In this document: one piece after another, positions 22,339 through 33,489 of the stretch
Layout of the letters: each line of letters begins with the position of its first letter
How positions within the stretch are numbered: the stretch's first letter is position 1
DNA from: Symbiodinium natans
Taxonomy: Eukaryota; Sar; Dinophyceae; Suessiales; Symbiodiniaceae
Length of the DNA: 64,000 nucleotides
NCBI GenBank assembly: GCA_905221605.1
Contig: CAJNDS010000065.1
Span: forward strand, 176,001-240,000
Reading direction: 5' to 3'
Position numbers and translations under genes: made by a program
Notes under the pieces: model-generated
Seen by the model: only the letters and a program-made list of their open reading frames with translations
The model's database searches: none
Told to the model about the DNA's origin: nothing

Positions 22339-23557
22339 CTAGACTAACTCCGCCCGCAATTCAAGTTCAATTGGATCTTGGGGCTCATCGCTACTCCCTT
22401 AGTTTTCGCTTGGAGTTGTTTGAATTGCCGGGAGCTAGCTTTGCAGGTTGAGAGCGCTATCTTTGGCTTGTTTTGCTTAAGTCTCGTTATGCAGTTTGCG
22501 GATGGACAACTCTTGCTTCTGCGCAGGGGCAGCTCAAGGAAGCAGCAGTCCAGCTGTGCCTGCTTTTGCCAAGCCCAAACCCACCCCCTGCGTCGGGGGA
22601 GATCATGTCTGTGCAGGGCCCCTCCCATGGCCAGCTGCAACTCCTGAGGGCAGGAGCTTGTGTTTGAGAAGATGTACTAGGCGTGCTATTTTGATTCTTT
22701 GGGTTGTGCTAGAAGTTTGGAGACGTTAGGTTTTTGACGTGGTTGCAGCGGTGCCTCGCTTGTGTTTGCTGTTTACTTCCCCCTGTGGAGGATGGGCCGT
22801 GCTTTGCACTTGTAGTCAAAAAAATAAGGGGTGTGGGGACATGTTGCAATTCCTCGATCCTCGTTTTCGAGCCAGCCAGACAGCTAGAAGTGCTGCGTCA
22901 GGAATGGTTTTTTGGGTCACGTTGCGCTTTTCAGAGACGTTGGGTCCGGTCAGATGTGTCATACGTCTTTTGAGCATCTTTTAAGCCCAACCATAGCCAC
23001 TCGGCATCCCACCCAGGCATGTTCAGGAGCGGAGCAAGTCGGACGCTTAGCAGTTCGAATGGGCTGGGTACACCCAACGAATGGCAGTGATAGTCGGAGG
23101 TTTGACACACCATGAAGGCACTGCTCAGCGCAACCAAGGCCTTAGAGAAGACTCATGGAGGACCACGCCCCTGACAGCTCCATGCAAGGCTGGGATCATC
23201 TCAAGCGGTGCTTGCAAGGGGTTGGATCTGCACATGCAACGTGAGCGAACAACCTAAGGCAGGCTCCAGCTCAGTTTTCTGAAAGGAAGCACAAGTTAGA
23301 CGCATTGCGGATGCCCTAGATCTGAGCCCTGGTGATTGTTGTGAGCAGTTCCACGGAAGGAGCCTGGCATGTGCTGTGGCGCGGCTGCAGCAAAGACTTC
23401 AACCTTTTTACTTTTTGAACATAATAACATACTGAATGCCTACCCTGAGTGCTGATGTCCATCGTGCACATGGTCCAAGTCCAGAACAAGAATTGCATTG
23501 CACAACATAAGTGGCGCCAACATGCGGTTTTTCTGACAGTGAAAAGAAAGGCTATTC
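22339..23557. other. No assigned gene
   Basis: Frames of 60-100 codons on both strands (for instance 22344-22640 minus) without recognisable features. Confidence 0.45.
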
Positions 23558-24001
23558 TTGCCTATGCCCATGCTGCACGGCATGTCATCAACGGCAAGTT
23601 ACTTGCTGAAATTTCAGTTTTTGGCCAGTTGTTCTGTCCAGTCATTGACGGATCATTGTTGTGCTGACGAGGATGCTCATCCGGCCGTGCACAGTACTCA
23701 GGAAATTATGCGTTTGGCGCACGTGGACTATATCTGCTGCGGCGGGCTGTTCGCAGAGTCTCGGCTGCACCAAGACAGCTACAAAGTGTCGACAACCCCT
23801 TACCCACCATGGTGTTTTCCGAAAGCCCGTTATGTGCACGGCATCCCGAAGATTGTTCAGGCCTCACAGCAACCTTTAACGCTTGAAATTCACGACCAAA
23901 GATGCGAAGATTCCCTTGGCTCTGGCTTGCAATCAATTTGCAACTCGGGTGGTGAAGACTTCATAATATGGCTACTCGACAAAAGGGCTGAACCATGCTG
24001 A
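23558..24001 (+). CDS. Unrecognised 147-codon open frame
   Basis: Reads EIMRLAHVDYICCGGLFAES then PPWCFPKARYVHGIPKIVQA and GGEDFIIWLLDKRAEPC to TGA. Protein-like throughout its second half. Its stop overlaps the ATG of the next open frame by a few bases. Confidence 0.25.
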   Translation: MPMPMLHGMSSTASYLLKFQFLASCSVQSLTDHCCADEDAHPAVHSTQEIMRLAHVDYICCGGLFAESRLHQDSYKVSTTPYPPWCFPKARYVHGIPKIVQASQQPLTLEIHDQRCEDSLGSGLQSICNSGGEDFIIWLLDKRAEPC

Positions 24002-24345
24002 AACGTAAATTTTGTCTGCTTCCGGACGGCCTAAACAAATTGGTGCCGCTTACCCCGAGTACTTTCCTTGAAGCCCTGGGCCCTGATATTTTTGTCGGAT
24101 TCACGAAAGAAGCCTACTGCGTCACGATTCGCCCGACACTACATGCAAAAGCTAGCCCACGGGCTCAACGCAAAACACCGCCCCAAGACCCATGGTGTTT
24201 CTTTCTTTCGACGACTGGGCCGAGGACTGGGGTTGCTGCCTCTGTGGACGATGTGTCGTGGACAGCGAGTATAGAGATGACATCCATCGGCCGTGCAGAT
24301 CGTTGTAACAGTCATGAATGCCTGCAGTCTGTGTCAATCATGTAA
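23995..24345 (+). CDS. Unrecognised 116-codon open frame
   Basis: ATG overlaps the stop of the preceding frame. Reads MLKRKFCLLPDGLNKLVPLT then STFLEALGPDIFVGFTKEAY and a tail ECLQSVSIM. Protein-like. In a dinoflagellate the overlap is more likely to mark a frame change through an unseen intron than a bacterial-style gene overlap. Confidence 0.27.
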   Translation: MLKRKFCLLPDGLNKLVPLTPSTFLEALGPDIFVGFTKEAYCVTIRPTLHAKASPRAQRKTPPQDPWCFFLSTTGPRTGVAASVDDVSWTASIEMTSIGRADRCNSHECLQSVSIM

Positions 24346-24724
24346 GAAGCGTGTTGTTGTTTGCGTATCTGTATTTGGCTCGAGGTGGGCGCGCTTGCCC
24401 CATGCTGGAGGAGCCGGGGCCTTTTTGAGCCGTGAACTGCACGTGTTGACCCTCGTAATTGAGCTGGAGTAGCTGCAGCGATCCGCAGTTCAATATTCTC
24501 ATCGCCGGACGCCACGACAGCCACAGCAGCGTGTCATCGCAACATTTTGCCGGCCTCTTGCGGGTGTGAGGCCGTTTCACTCGCCCAACTTGGGATTGTT
24601 TCTGGAGGCCGGGATGAATGGCCCATTCTTCATGTGAACATACTCGACCCATTTCGGATGCTGAACTGCTAACGGCTAAGGAAGAGTGAATACTCACGAA
24701 ACGACCACAAACCTTGGAAGTCAT
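24338..24724 (-). CDS. Unrecognised 128-codon open frame
   Basis: Reads VGRVKRPHTRKRPAKCCDDT then RPAMRILNCGSLQLLQLNYE and GQHVQFTAQKGPGSSSMG. Protein-like; convergent with the frame ending at 24345. No family recognised. Confidence 0.2.
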   Translation of the reverse strand: MTSKVCGRFVSIHSSLAVSSSASEMGRVCSHEEWAIHPGLQKQSQVGRVKRPHTRKRPAKCCDDTLLWLSWRPAMRILNCGSLQLLQLNYEGQHVQFTAQKGPGSSSMGQARPPRAKYRYANNNTLLT

Positions 24725-26189
24725 ACCACTGGGACCCCAAGTTGAGTTTTTTCTCTAGTTTTATCTCTCAATCTCCCCTTCTTGCGTTCGGCCAGCCCAA
24801 CGAGCAAGTCGGCCACTCGTGGAGGCATTTTGCTGTACGCCTTTTGCAATCGTTGGCAACCGCAAGTTGATTCAGGACCGGCCCACGCCATAAACTTAAT
24901 TGAGTGGAGCCGCTGAACCCCCGCTTATGTGAGTAATCTTTCAGCCCGACCCAATTATAGGATTTCAGCAAGCGAAGTGAATCTGACGGAGCGTCGCATG
25001 TCAGCAGCGAACAGTTTTGACCCATGAGTGGGCGTACATCATCGTCGTGCGAGTAGTAGGACGGTAGGCACAGACAGAGAATTTCACTGCAGGAAGAGTT
25101 TGATCGCGCCCCGCTCCTATTGTGTTTGCAGAGGATTGGCCATCTTTTTCGCCAGCAAGATTGTAGCAAACAGGTTTGCAGCTAAACTCTCCGGCAGCAT
25201 GCCGCAGCAAAGCCGAGCGAAAGTAAAACGCCAAGGCTAATGACGAATGGGACGACTGCATATGCTGCTGCACCATGGTTGCAATCGGAGCTTAGCATTC
25301 TGGTTGCTTTGGTTCAAGAACAAGGGTGCACATGGCAACAATTCAGACTTCGCAACTGACATGTATTGACAAGAGTCACCCACCAACACTTGAAACATCC
25401 TGAAACACACTCAGCGTCGACCATTGGCTTGGTAGTCGGTTTCTCGGTCGTGTGTTGGTTGCTGCTGACCCAGCTGGTTTCCCCAGTCGATGTCCTGATC
25501 GGTGGTGTTCTCTTCTCGCCTGCTCTGGTCCACAGTCGGGGGCCGGTCAGTAGCTTTCTCCTCTAGTATACGAGTAGGGTGCAAGTGATATTGTGAAACC
25601 ATTCGGTTGGTGATCCGGTCCACCTTGTCCGAGCTGTTGCATGAGAATGGGGTTGTTACAGCCAAGTGTCCCATGCCGAGAGACTCCGAGAGAGATCCCA
25701 TCGGTGGCGCGGTCGTGAATTTAAAGGTTTTGTCCTGAGCTGCGTCTTTTCATGTCGTAGCGCAGCAGCTCTCGGGTATGTTTGCTTATGATGCAGCTGT
25801 TCCCCGATACTGTAGCGATCGAGCTTGGGGCTCTTGATGCGGAATGAAGGATGTTCTTGCAGTGCAGTTTTTGTGTAGCTGGCGTCACCGTCAAACGACC
25901 AGTAGAGGAAGTCCCAACTTCGGAGATGAAGACGAACTTGAAATCACTAGGTCACGAGGCGCTTGATTTCCGCAGTCTGCCACCTACCTTTGTTTCGGGA
26001 AAAAAGCCAATGCAAACACTCTAAAAAGCATGGGACATCCCAAGCCGAATCCCGCAACAGAAGGCTGGAACATGTGATGCCTGCTTATCCAAGCCCGTTG
26101 GTTTGAAGCCAGGCTTTGCTGCTTCACAGAACCTCGGCCAAATTCGTAGGTATGTTTTTTGTGCATTTTGCTGTGTCCGCGCAAGTTAG
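24725..26189. other. No assigned gene
   Basis: A minus-strand frame of 133 codons (24768-25169) shows no clear protein character. The remainder holds short frames. Confidence 0.45.
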
Positions 26190-26582
26190 GTGCCAGGTCA
26201 AGTTTACGAAGTGTTTTGGCAGGCTTTCTCTTGCAATGCAGCTAACAGTACTGCAACTGTAGGCTTGGATTTTGGGAATCATGCGCCGTACGCACTACAC
26301 TTAAATAGCTATGGCCTGAATTGGCCTTGCATCGTATCAGTTGCACTGATGAGGAGCACTGGGGCACGATGCGGCTTGTTTGTCGTGTTAGTGTTCGTTG
26401 TGGGTGATGGCACATCCGCGCAGGATGGCGCAGCACGCGGACGAACTCCGTCTCATCCACAGGCAGCACGCTTCCCAGGCACAGCACGAGATGACACGAA
26501 CGGAGAATTGATTCCTGACATAGTGATACCGGCTGAGTTTGCGCATGACAACTTCAGCAACCGTATATTGAGCATTCGTTGA
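26190..26582 (+). CDS. Open frame containing a possible signal peptide
   Basis: From an internal ATG at 26349 the frame reads MRSTGARCGLFVVLVFVVGD then GTSAQDG: a basic start, hydrophobic core and Ala-X-Ala-like cleavage region, followed by a polar segment TARDDTNGELIPDIVIPAEF and a stop at 26580. This fits the first exon(s) of a secreted or membrane protein. No family recognised. Confidence 0.3.
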   Translation: MPGQVYEVFWQAFSCNAANSTATVGLDFGNHAPYALHLNSYGLNWPCIVSVALMRSTGARCGLFVVLVFVVGDGTSAQDGAARGRTPSHPQAARFPGTARDDTNGELIPDIVIPAEFAHDNFSNRILSIR

Positions 26583-26736
26583 AAACTAAGCAGATGTTTG
26601 TTCTGCGCACTTCCTACTTGTGCCGGGCCTCCGTTGTGAATCCGTTGTGCAGGCAAGGGCCTACTGGGCAGCCGGCCCTCCCCTGCAGCAGCGATGTGAC
26701 ACGCACTAGGAAGTCACGGAGTGGGATGCGTCACAT

Positions 26737-27078
26737 ATGGCCGGAGGCGGCCACACACGTTCAAAGACCGCCCACAACGTTCCACAACGAACCTTTTCAC
26801 CGAAAAGGTCCGCAAGTGCCTGCGGTAGAAGATATAGAATACAGAGGCATTGTGCCGCTGGCAGTCCTGCGCCAGGAGAAACAGTGCTGCATGCTGCGAA
26901 CATTGTTGCAGAAGCTGTTCTGAATGTGCCCCCGCGAATTCATATCCATGTTCGCTGCAGTATCGTGGTGGCCCTCAGCCACAGGAAAGCCACGTGCGTC
27001 GCTTGCACTTGGGACTGCACGTTCCTGGCACATCTGCCACCGGTACTCCATATATTTGTCCTTGGAGGAAAATGCTGA
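26737..27078 (+). CDS. Unrecognised 113-codon open frame
   Basis: Contains ETVLHAANIVAEAVLNVPPR then IHIHVRCSIVVALSHRKATC. All plus frames and one minus frame are open between about 26800 and 27190, so only the presence of coding-like sequence is claimed. Confidence 0.17.
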   Translation: MAGGGHTRSKTAHNVPQRTFSPKRSASACGRRYRIQRHCAAGSPAPGETVLHAANIVAEAVLNVPPRIHIHVRCSIVVALSHRKATCVACTWDCTFLAHLPPVLHIFVLGGKC

Positions 27079-27194
27079 CGTCCGCTCACACACCCAGGTC
27101 GTGGCAAGCCGCGACGGCGCAGGGGCTGCGGCAGGGAAGGCCGTGCCAGGACCTCAGAGGGTTTCACGTACCTTGTAGACTGCAGATTCTGTAG

Positions 27195-28297
27195 ATGCCT
27201 GGACGTAGGCCGTTGTAGGCAACGTGGCAATGGATCTCACGCCACCTCAGGCCCCTGGCTTGAGCAGGTAGTAGCAGGTACAATGCAGCACTAGGCCACA
27301 TGACGCACAAGACACTGTAAAATATTGTAAAATTTGTTCAGATACTGTTTCTGGTAGTTCGTGGACGTGTCGAACAAGGCCTGGTTATACCGGGTACGTG
27401 CACGGCAAGCTCCCAGAGCCCGATGTCATGGGGATGCCGTGGCCTCACAGGGCCACCTTTGTGGTGTCGCAGCTTAGCTTGGCTTCCCAGGCTCCCCACA
27501 TGTCACATGCCGGGTGAAACAGGCCGTTCAGGGCGGCGAACGAGCACGCCGACAAGGCCGGAGAAGTAACGTAGTGGGTGGTGGTGGAATTGGATTGTGA
27601 AAATTAGCCAGACTGCCAGTTGCAGCAGTTTGCCGGCTTGCCAAGAGTCCTTCTATCAGAGGCATTCAATAGGTGTAGGTTGCGCTCTGATGGCTGCCAG
27701 GTACGAGTCAACGCTCGGGCTCGAAACTTAATTCATGGAACTCGGAGACCGTGAAGAATGCACTCGCTGTTGGCGAAATCTTGCGAGGTCTTGCCGGAAT
27801 TAGTTGAACTGACAGGCGACTGTTGGCGACTGTTTCTCCTTGAGGTTCAAGCCAAAGAGGCTGATGCTGCCAAAGTCGCAGCTGCACAGAGGCCCTCGCA
27901 GAACTGGAAGGGTGAGGTCGAATAGTTTTGGTGAAAGATGGCAGGAAGGTTCCCAAAATGGGGTGTATCTCCTCTTTGCTCGTGTCTCGTGCGTGCGTAA
28001 CATGCCGCTCTGCAGATTCAAGTTGCGTTAAGGGCTCCACATTTTCAAGCTCGGGGTCTTCGTGCACGTTCCTTTCTTCAAACTACAGAGGTCGGAAGTT
28101 AAAGATGTTCTCGTCTCGTTGCGCAGGGCATGACCAAACTGCCAAACCCCGAACCGTTCGAACACCAGCATACCCTTGGCCTTTGAGCCCCGATGTTGGG
28201 GAGGTGAGCACGCTGAGTCAATCGTGGCATGTCAGCACTTCGTTCGTTTCGCCATTTCATACCGCGTTCCTTACACAGTGGTGCCTCGTTTTGCCAG
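27195..28297. other. No assigned gene
   Basis: Includes a minus-strand 119-codon frame (27708-28067) and a plus-strand 156-codon frame (27928-28398), neither recognisable. Confidence 0.45.
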
Positions 28298-28468
28298 GGT
28301 GCCGATCTCCAAGAGGGTACGGTCGGCTCCAAGTTCAAGGGCAAGCGCTTGCTGCCCAGCTTTCATGCCTTCTTGGTAGTAGTAGAGCTGTTAGATGATG
28401 TTCCGATTCCTGCCTTAGTCGACTGGGCAGACAGATACAGCGAGCACACGCCGTTCTTGTGCACATAG
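28298..28468 (+). CDS. Candidate exon
   Basis: Follows TTTTGCCAG with G and reads GADLQEGTVGSKFKGKRLLP then SFHAFLVVVELLDDVPIPAL and VDWADRYSEHTPFLCT. Good protein character, typical acceptor. No family recognised. Confidence 0.25.
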   Translation, partial: GADLQEGTVGSKFKGKRLLPSFHAFLVVVELLDDVPIPALVDWADRYSEHTPFLCT

Positions 28469-28639
28469 ATTGCGAATGCTGGTGGGCAGCTTGTGACCTG
28501 GCCTGTCTGAGTTTTTCTGCACTTTCAAGGGCTCCAGCCGGGCTACCAATTCCCGAAGCGGAGTTGGGCAATCCAGGACTGATCGTATCTGGTCAGGGTG
28601 GTACTGTCCACACTATCGACATCAGCGGTTCAAGGATTA

Positions 28640-28700
28640 CATTGCATTATATACAAATCTATATATTTATATATGTATATCCATATAGATATAGATCCTA
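28640..28700. repeat. TA-rich microsatellite
   Basis: ATATACAAAT-, TATATATTTATATATG- and ATCCATATAGATATAG-like sequence; it splits an otherwise open frame (28459-28959). Confidence 0.8.
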
Positions 28701-29545
28701 CCTGTTCTTGACCGGTCCCAGTAACAGATTTAGGCGCCGTCATATGTCTCCTCTGGACATGGGCCAACATGCAAACACACCCAACAAGGGTGGCTGTGTA
28801 CTAGAAAATGAAGCAACGAAGGGCAATCAAGCAGTTTGTGCAGCAATTTTGGGTCAGAGGCCTTCCAGGGTGAGTCTTTTTGTGGGCCCCGGGCAGAAGA
28901 CCTCACCTTCCAGGGCTGACAGGGATATCCGGAATTTCGATTGCGCCCTTTTTTTATAATGTAACTTTCGGGAGATCGAATCGCACCTAGCGAAGCACAG
29001 CGAGCCCAAAGATTGAGTGTGTTTTGGAGGTCAAAAATGTGTGGCTTGGGATTTAGGCTTTATCACAAGTGCAGACCATTAATTTCGACCCCATGCGCCT
29101 TCCCAACATAATCTACAGAGGGGTTCTGGAATCTGAAATGGGCTTCGCATTTTGGCGGCAAGTTCGTGGGGAAAACGCAATCCCCCACCCCCACCCTCCC
29201 CCACAAACTGAGGGGGTTATCATGGCACATCCGCATCAGTCTAGAGTCTAGAGTCTTCAATCTAAGCTTTCGCACCTTTCCCTGCCCTTCACCTGTTCGA
29301 ACGGCGAACAATGCGTATGCACAAGGCAGGTGATCATTGCGTGCTCTTAATCTATGAAATCTAGGTGGGGTTTCCGAATTAGGGGTACCTTCTTGGGGTC
29401 CTGATTAAAAGGGAATCCTTTTATTGCGGGGTCTATATTTGGGGTCCCTTATTTTCGTAAACTCCAAAACATTTGTTTGCCACCAACTTCTTAACAGTCT
29501 TACAATGCACATCGTGCCTGGAACAGCTCCCCGCAAGTTTCAATT

Positions 29546-29845
29546 TTGTGTATCGTTGTTTGTGCTGTGGAGATGCAGAATTTTTTTGAGTCACCTGCGA
29601 ATGACCAACAAAAAGAGCTTCTTGAAAAAAACATACCAGTACTACAACATGGGAAAGCCCATGCCAGCCAAAACAGTCTTGTCCAATGCCGCATGTCAGA
29701 TGGAGACCGTGATCGTGATCCATGTCAGCGATGTCCTTATTGCTGCGCAGTGTCTCAGCAGCACACCAGTGGGTGGTTCAAAAACTCCTACTCGTGCTTG
29801 ATGAGCGCAAAAGTGTGGTCGCGAAGTTTCTATGGAGCCGAGTGA
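29546..29845 (+). CDS. Unrecognised 99-codon open frame
   Basis: Reads QNFFESPANDQQKELLEKNI then PVLQHGKAHASQNSLVQCRM and a Cys-containing end. A second plus frame (29424-29801) also looks coding. No family recognised. Confidence 0.2.
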   Translation: MCIVVCAVEMQNFFESPANDQQKELLEKNIPVLQHGKAHASQNSLVQCRMSDGDRDRDPCQRCPYCCAVSQQHTSGWFKNSYSCLMSAKVWSRSFYGAE

Positions 29846-30023
29846 TTGAGATTCGGACATTTCATTGCCTTCATGACCAGTTGCCGGCGATTTAATTTCT
29901 CAAGAACCCACTAGACACCAGCTATGCGGCAAGTTCTGCGTTTCAGACTCGGAGGTGACACCAGGGTTTAGCTGAAACACTTGGGATGAATCAAGCGCAC
30001 TTTGCCAGCAGTTCCATCGTAGC

Positions 30024-30569
30024 ATGTGGCAGCCAATTTCTCTACAAGCTGCTTCGACTTTAGAGCTGAACTGTCAAGAAAGTTGTTCCTGCCCACTTCT
30101 TTGGGCATGCCATTTTGGCTCGCAGGTTTCACCGAGATGGGCACACGGGCATGTTATCTTCTTTGCGGACCCCCATGTCATGCTCCAAGGGCACGCGCTG
30201 ACTATGCGTCCTTTGCCAAGCCGTACTCCTTATCCAAACTTATCTAAACAACACTCTGCACCAACTGTTTTTTGCTGTTTGCTGAACGGCGGAATTTCTA
30301 ATCGCAGTCAAGTGTGCTTTTGTGTAAGGGCTGTAGAATTCAGAGCCCGCTTAGGGTCTGTGAGGTCTGTGTTTTTTCCAGCTGGCAATGCGGCCTGTGT
30401 GCAGTGTATGCGTCCGTGCAGAGGCCACGCTGAGCATCCAATCAAGCGTACCAAATTTGCATGCTTCATCGAGCTCGTGAAGACATGCACGGCTGCCCCT
30501 CCTCACACACTACCTGCACAGCCAAACGGACCAAACATGCTAGCTGAAAGCAGCGAATTCCTGATCTAG
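30024..30569 (+). CDS. Unrecognised 181-codon open frame
   Basis: Cys-rich; includes GNAACVQCMRPCRGHAEHPI and KFACFIELVKTCTAAPPHTL. One of the longest frames that is not low complexity. No family recognised; small-exon structure is more likely than a single exon. Confidence 0.2.
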   Translation: MWQPISLQAASTLELNCQESCSCPLLWACHFGSQVSPRWAHGHVIFFADPHVMLQGHALTMRPLPSRTPYPNLSKQHSAPTVFCCLLNGGISNRSQVCFCVRAVEFRARLGSVRSVFFPAGNAACVQCMRPCRGHAEHPIKRTKFACFIELVKTCTAAPPHTLPAQPNGPNMLAESSEFLI

Positions 30570-30740
30570 GCACGGTACACATGCCCGCGATGCCAAGCAG
30601 CATACTGCAGCCTCGATTGCTACCAGGCCTGGCGTTTGTTTCACGTCATTTGTCTTAGAATAGTTCGAGGCTTCTGTCGCTTCCAAACTTGCAGTCGCGC
30701 AGAGATTGGCCCCGACATCTAGCGACAAGTTCAGCGGCAT

Positions 30741-31100
30741 GTGCTCAGTCGCTACGGTGAAAACCCAGACCTCGACCAGGGTCTTCAACTTGAACTCCCA
30801 GATACAAAAAGTGATGGGGCTTCAGCAGTGGTTCCTGCTCGAGTTTGCGAGGCACATGGCAGCAAGTGCACCGAGAGCTTCTACAAGTCTCAGGTGCATG
30901 CTGCATGTGATGCATGTCGCAACCTTCAACTGCAAGTCACATGCCATTGCATGCACGTAATCGGCAACATGGCGCAAATGCCATCCGCTGTCTATTTTGC
31001 CGACGCCTATCCGGCATTTTTGCCGGACCCGGCTCAAAAAACCGAGGCCCTCCAGGATTTTCTTTTCAGGGCTGTGGGAGAAGCACTCGCCGTCATGTGA
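30741..31100 (+). CDS. Unrecognised 119-codon open frame
   Basis: Reads RYGENPDLDQGLQLELPDTK then CEAHGSKCTESFYKSQVHAA and QKTEALQDFLFRAVGEALAV to a stop. Charged, Cys-containing and protein-like over its whole length. No family recognised. Confidence 0.26.
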   Translation: MLSRYGENPDLDQGLQLELPDTKSDGASAVVPARVCEAHGSKCTESFYKSQVHAACDACRNLQLQVTCHCMHVIGNMAQMPSAVYFADAYPAFLPDPAQKTEALQDFLFRAVGEALAVM

Positions 31101-31819
31101 CCTGCCTTCAGAGAGCTTAGTGTTCGGCACTTGCTTTTTTCTTGTGGGCAACACTCCGCACCCGCCCAACCGAACACCAAAAACAGCCCACGGAATCCTC
31201 AATTCTCGGGCACAACTTGTTTTTATCCATGGGCAGTCAGTGCCGCCACTATCGGGTCAACCCGAAGCAATCAATATTTGCTGCTTGGTTGTTTTCCGTC
31301 CACATTTTCTGTTTCATTCTCTACTCAAGCCTGCGCTCGCAGCAGGTCGAGCAGGAGCTCCGAAGCCACAAGGCCTTGATTTGATTTGATTTGGCTGTCT
31401 TTAGATGCCTGTCTGGGTTGGCAACTACGCGTGCTGCGGTTGAGATGGTAAGATGCGTTTCTCTCTGTCAACTGAGGCACTTACGTGAAAGCGGACACTT
31501 CTTTCGTATCTAGGAACACCGAACGCTTCAAAACGAAATCTTTCAGCCCAGCAAGCAGAGTACTAGAGGAACATAGAGGAACATTACTCTTGCTTGGGGT
31601 CTTCTTGGCATCTCGTGGCACCTGCAGGTGTCTGACGATGAGAAGCGCCACCTTGAGAAGGTGGGCTGATGCGGTTGGCCTGCTTAGCAGCTGAGGGCTT
31701 TAACTTGAACGCAACGCGACCCACCTCGGCCGCCGCCTGCCCAGCACGGGGTGAGAAGGTGCTGTTAGGCCAGGGCAGGGTCTGCCTGCCACCTGTTTCC
31801 GACGCCTATGTTTGCAGAG

Positions 31820-31840
31820 TGGGGGGGGGGGGGGGTGGGA
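31820..31840. repeat. G homopolymer tract
   Basis: Run of about 16 G after GAGT. Confidence 0.9.
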
Positions 31841-31999
31841 GGAAATAGGTACCAGGGTGTCCGCTGGAGGTGTGTCGGGGCTTTGCGCCCAGCATGGAAA
31901 CATGCTGGAGTTGCTGGCTGATGCTTTTCTACAGAAATATTTCAGGCCTAGCGGCACGGGCCGGCCCCGAAAATACGGAAGTTCGAACCTGGCACTGTC

Positions 32000-33480
32000 C
32001 CTTTTTCTTTGTCCTTTGTCTTTCGCTCTCCGTCTCTGTTTTTTTTGTTTCGCTCTCTCTCTCTCTCTCTTTCTCTCTCGCTCTCTCGCGTGGTCGTTTT
32101 CTGTCTTTGTTTCTTCCTCTCTCTACTTGACTGTTTTTCTTTGCTCTGTCTTTCTATTTTTCCTGTTACTTCTCCTGCGCTTCCTTCTTTTGTTTTTATT
32201 TTCTCTCTTTCTCTTTCTCTTTATCTTTCTCTTCTCTTTCTCCCTCACCTTTCTTTCGTTTGTTCTTTCTCTTGCTGTTGGTCTTTCTCTGTGTATTTTC
32301 CTCTCTCTCTCTCTCTCTCCCTCGCCCTTTCCCTCTCACACTCTCTCTTCCCGTTCACCTTTTTCTTTCTCCGTCACCTTTCTCTTTTTTCATTTCTTTC
32401 TGTTGCTGTTGGTCTTCCTCTGTCTCTCTCTCTCTATGTCTCTTCTTTGTTGTTTATTCTCTTTCTCTTTTCTCTTGTCTCTTTTCTCTTTTGCTCCTTT
32501 CTCTTTCTCCCTCACCTTTCTTATTCCTTTTTTCTTTCTCTTGCTGTTGGTCTTTCTCTGCTTCTTTTCCTCTCTCTCACTCTCTCTCCCTTACCCTTTC
32601 CCTCTCTCTCTCTCTCTTTTTCTCTGCCCGTTTTCCTTTTTCTTTCTCCTTCACCTTTCTCTTTGTTCTTTTCTTTCTGTTGCTGTTGGTCTTCCTCTGC
32701 CTCTCTCTGTTACTCTTTTCTTTGTTCTTTATCTCTCCCCCTCTCTATCTTCTCACTTTCTCTTGCTCGTTCACCTTTCTCTTGCTCGTTCACCTTTCTC
32801 TTCTTCGTTCACCTTTCTCTTCTTCGTTCACCTTCCTCTCTTCCTCTCTTCCTCTCTTCCTCTCTTCCTCTCTTCCTCTCTTCCTCTCTTCCTCTCTTCC
32901 TCTCTTCCTCTCTTCCTCTCTTCCTCTCTTTCTCTCTTCCTCTCTTCCTCTCTTCCTCTCTTCCTCTCTTCCTCTCTTCCTCTCTTCCTCTCTTCCTCTC
33001 TTCCTCTCTTCCTCTCTTCCCCTCTTCCTCTCTTCCTCTCTTCCTCTCTTCCTCTCTTCCTCTCTTCCTCGCTTCCTCTCTTCCTCTCTTCCTCTCTTCC
33101 TCTCTTCCTCTCTTCCTCTCTTCCTCTCTTCCTCTCTCCTCTCTTCCTCTCTTCCTCTCTTCCTCTCTTCCTCTCTTCCTCTCTTCCTCTCTTCCTCTCT
33201 TCCTCTCTTCCTCTCTTCCTCTCTTCCTCTCTTCCTCTCTTCCTCTCTTCCTCTCTTCCTCTCTTCCTCTCTTCCTCTCTTTCCTCTCTTTCCTCTCTTT
33301 CCTCTCTTCCCTCTCTTCCTCTCTTCCTCTCTTCCTCTCTTCCTCTCTTCCTCTCTTCCTCTCTTCCTCTCTTCCTCTCTTCCTCTCTTCCTCTCTTTCC
33401 TCTCTTCCTCTCTTCCTCTCTTCCTCTCTTCCTCTCTTCCTCTCTTTCCTCTCTTCCTCTCTTCTTCTCCTTCTCTCTGT
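32000..33480 (+). repeat. 1.5-kb pyrimidine tract with TCTCTTCC 8-mer array
   Basis: From about 32000 irregular CT-rich sequence, including several copies of a longer motif around TTGCTGTTGGTCTTTCTCTG (32270, 32404, 32540 and 32680). From about 32831 to 33477 it becomes a near-perfect 8-base repeat, about 80 units, with a few units of altered length. The 605-codon plus-strand and 250-codon minus-strand frames here are repeat artefacts. Confidence 0.97.
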
Positions 33481-33489
33481 CTCTCTTCC

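Noticed and set aside
29424-29801. Frame with VIVIHVSDVLIAA, reminiscent of a Copia-type reverse transcriptase VDD motif
   Set aside because: The second Asp of the DD pair is missing in the right place (HVSD) and no other reverse transcriptase motif is nearby.
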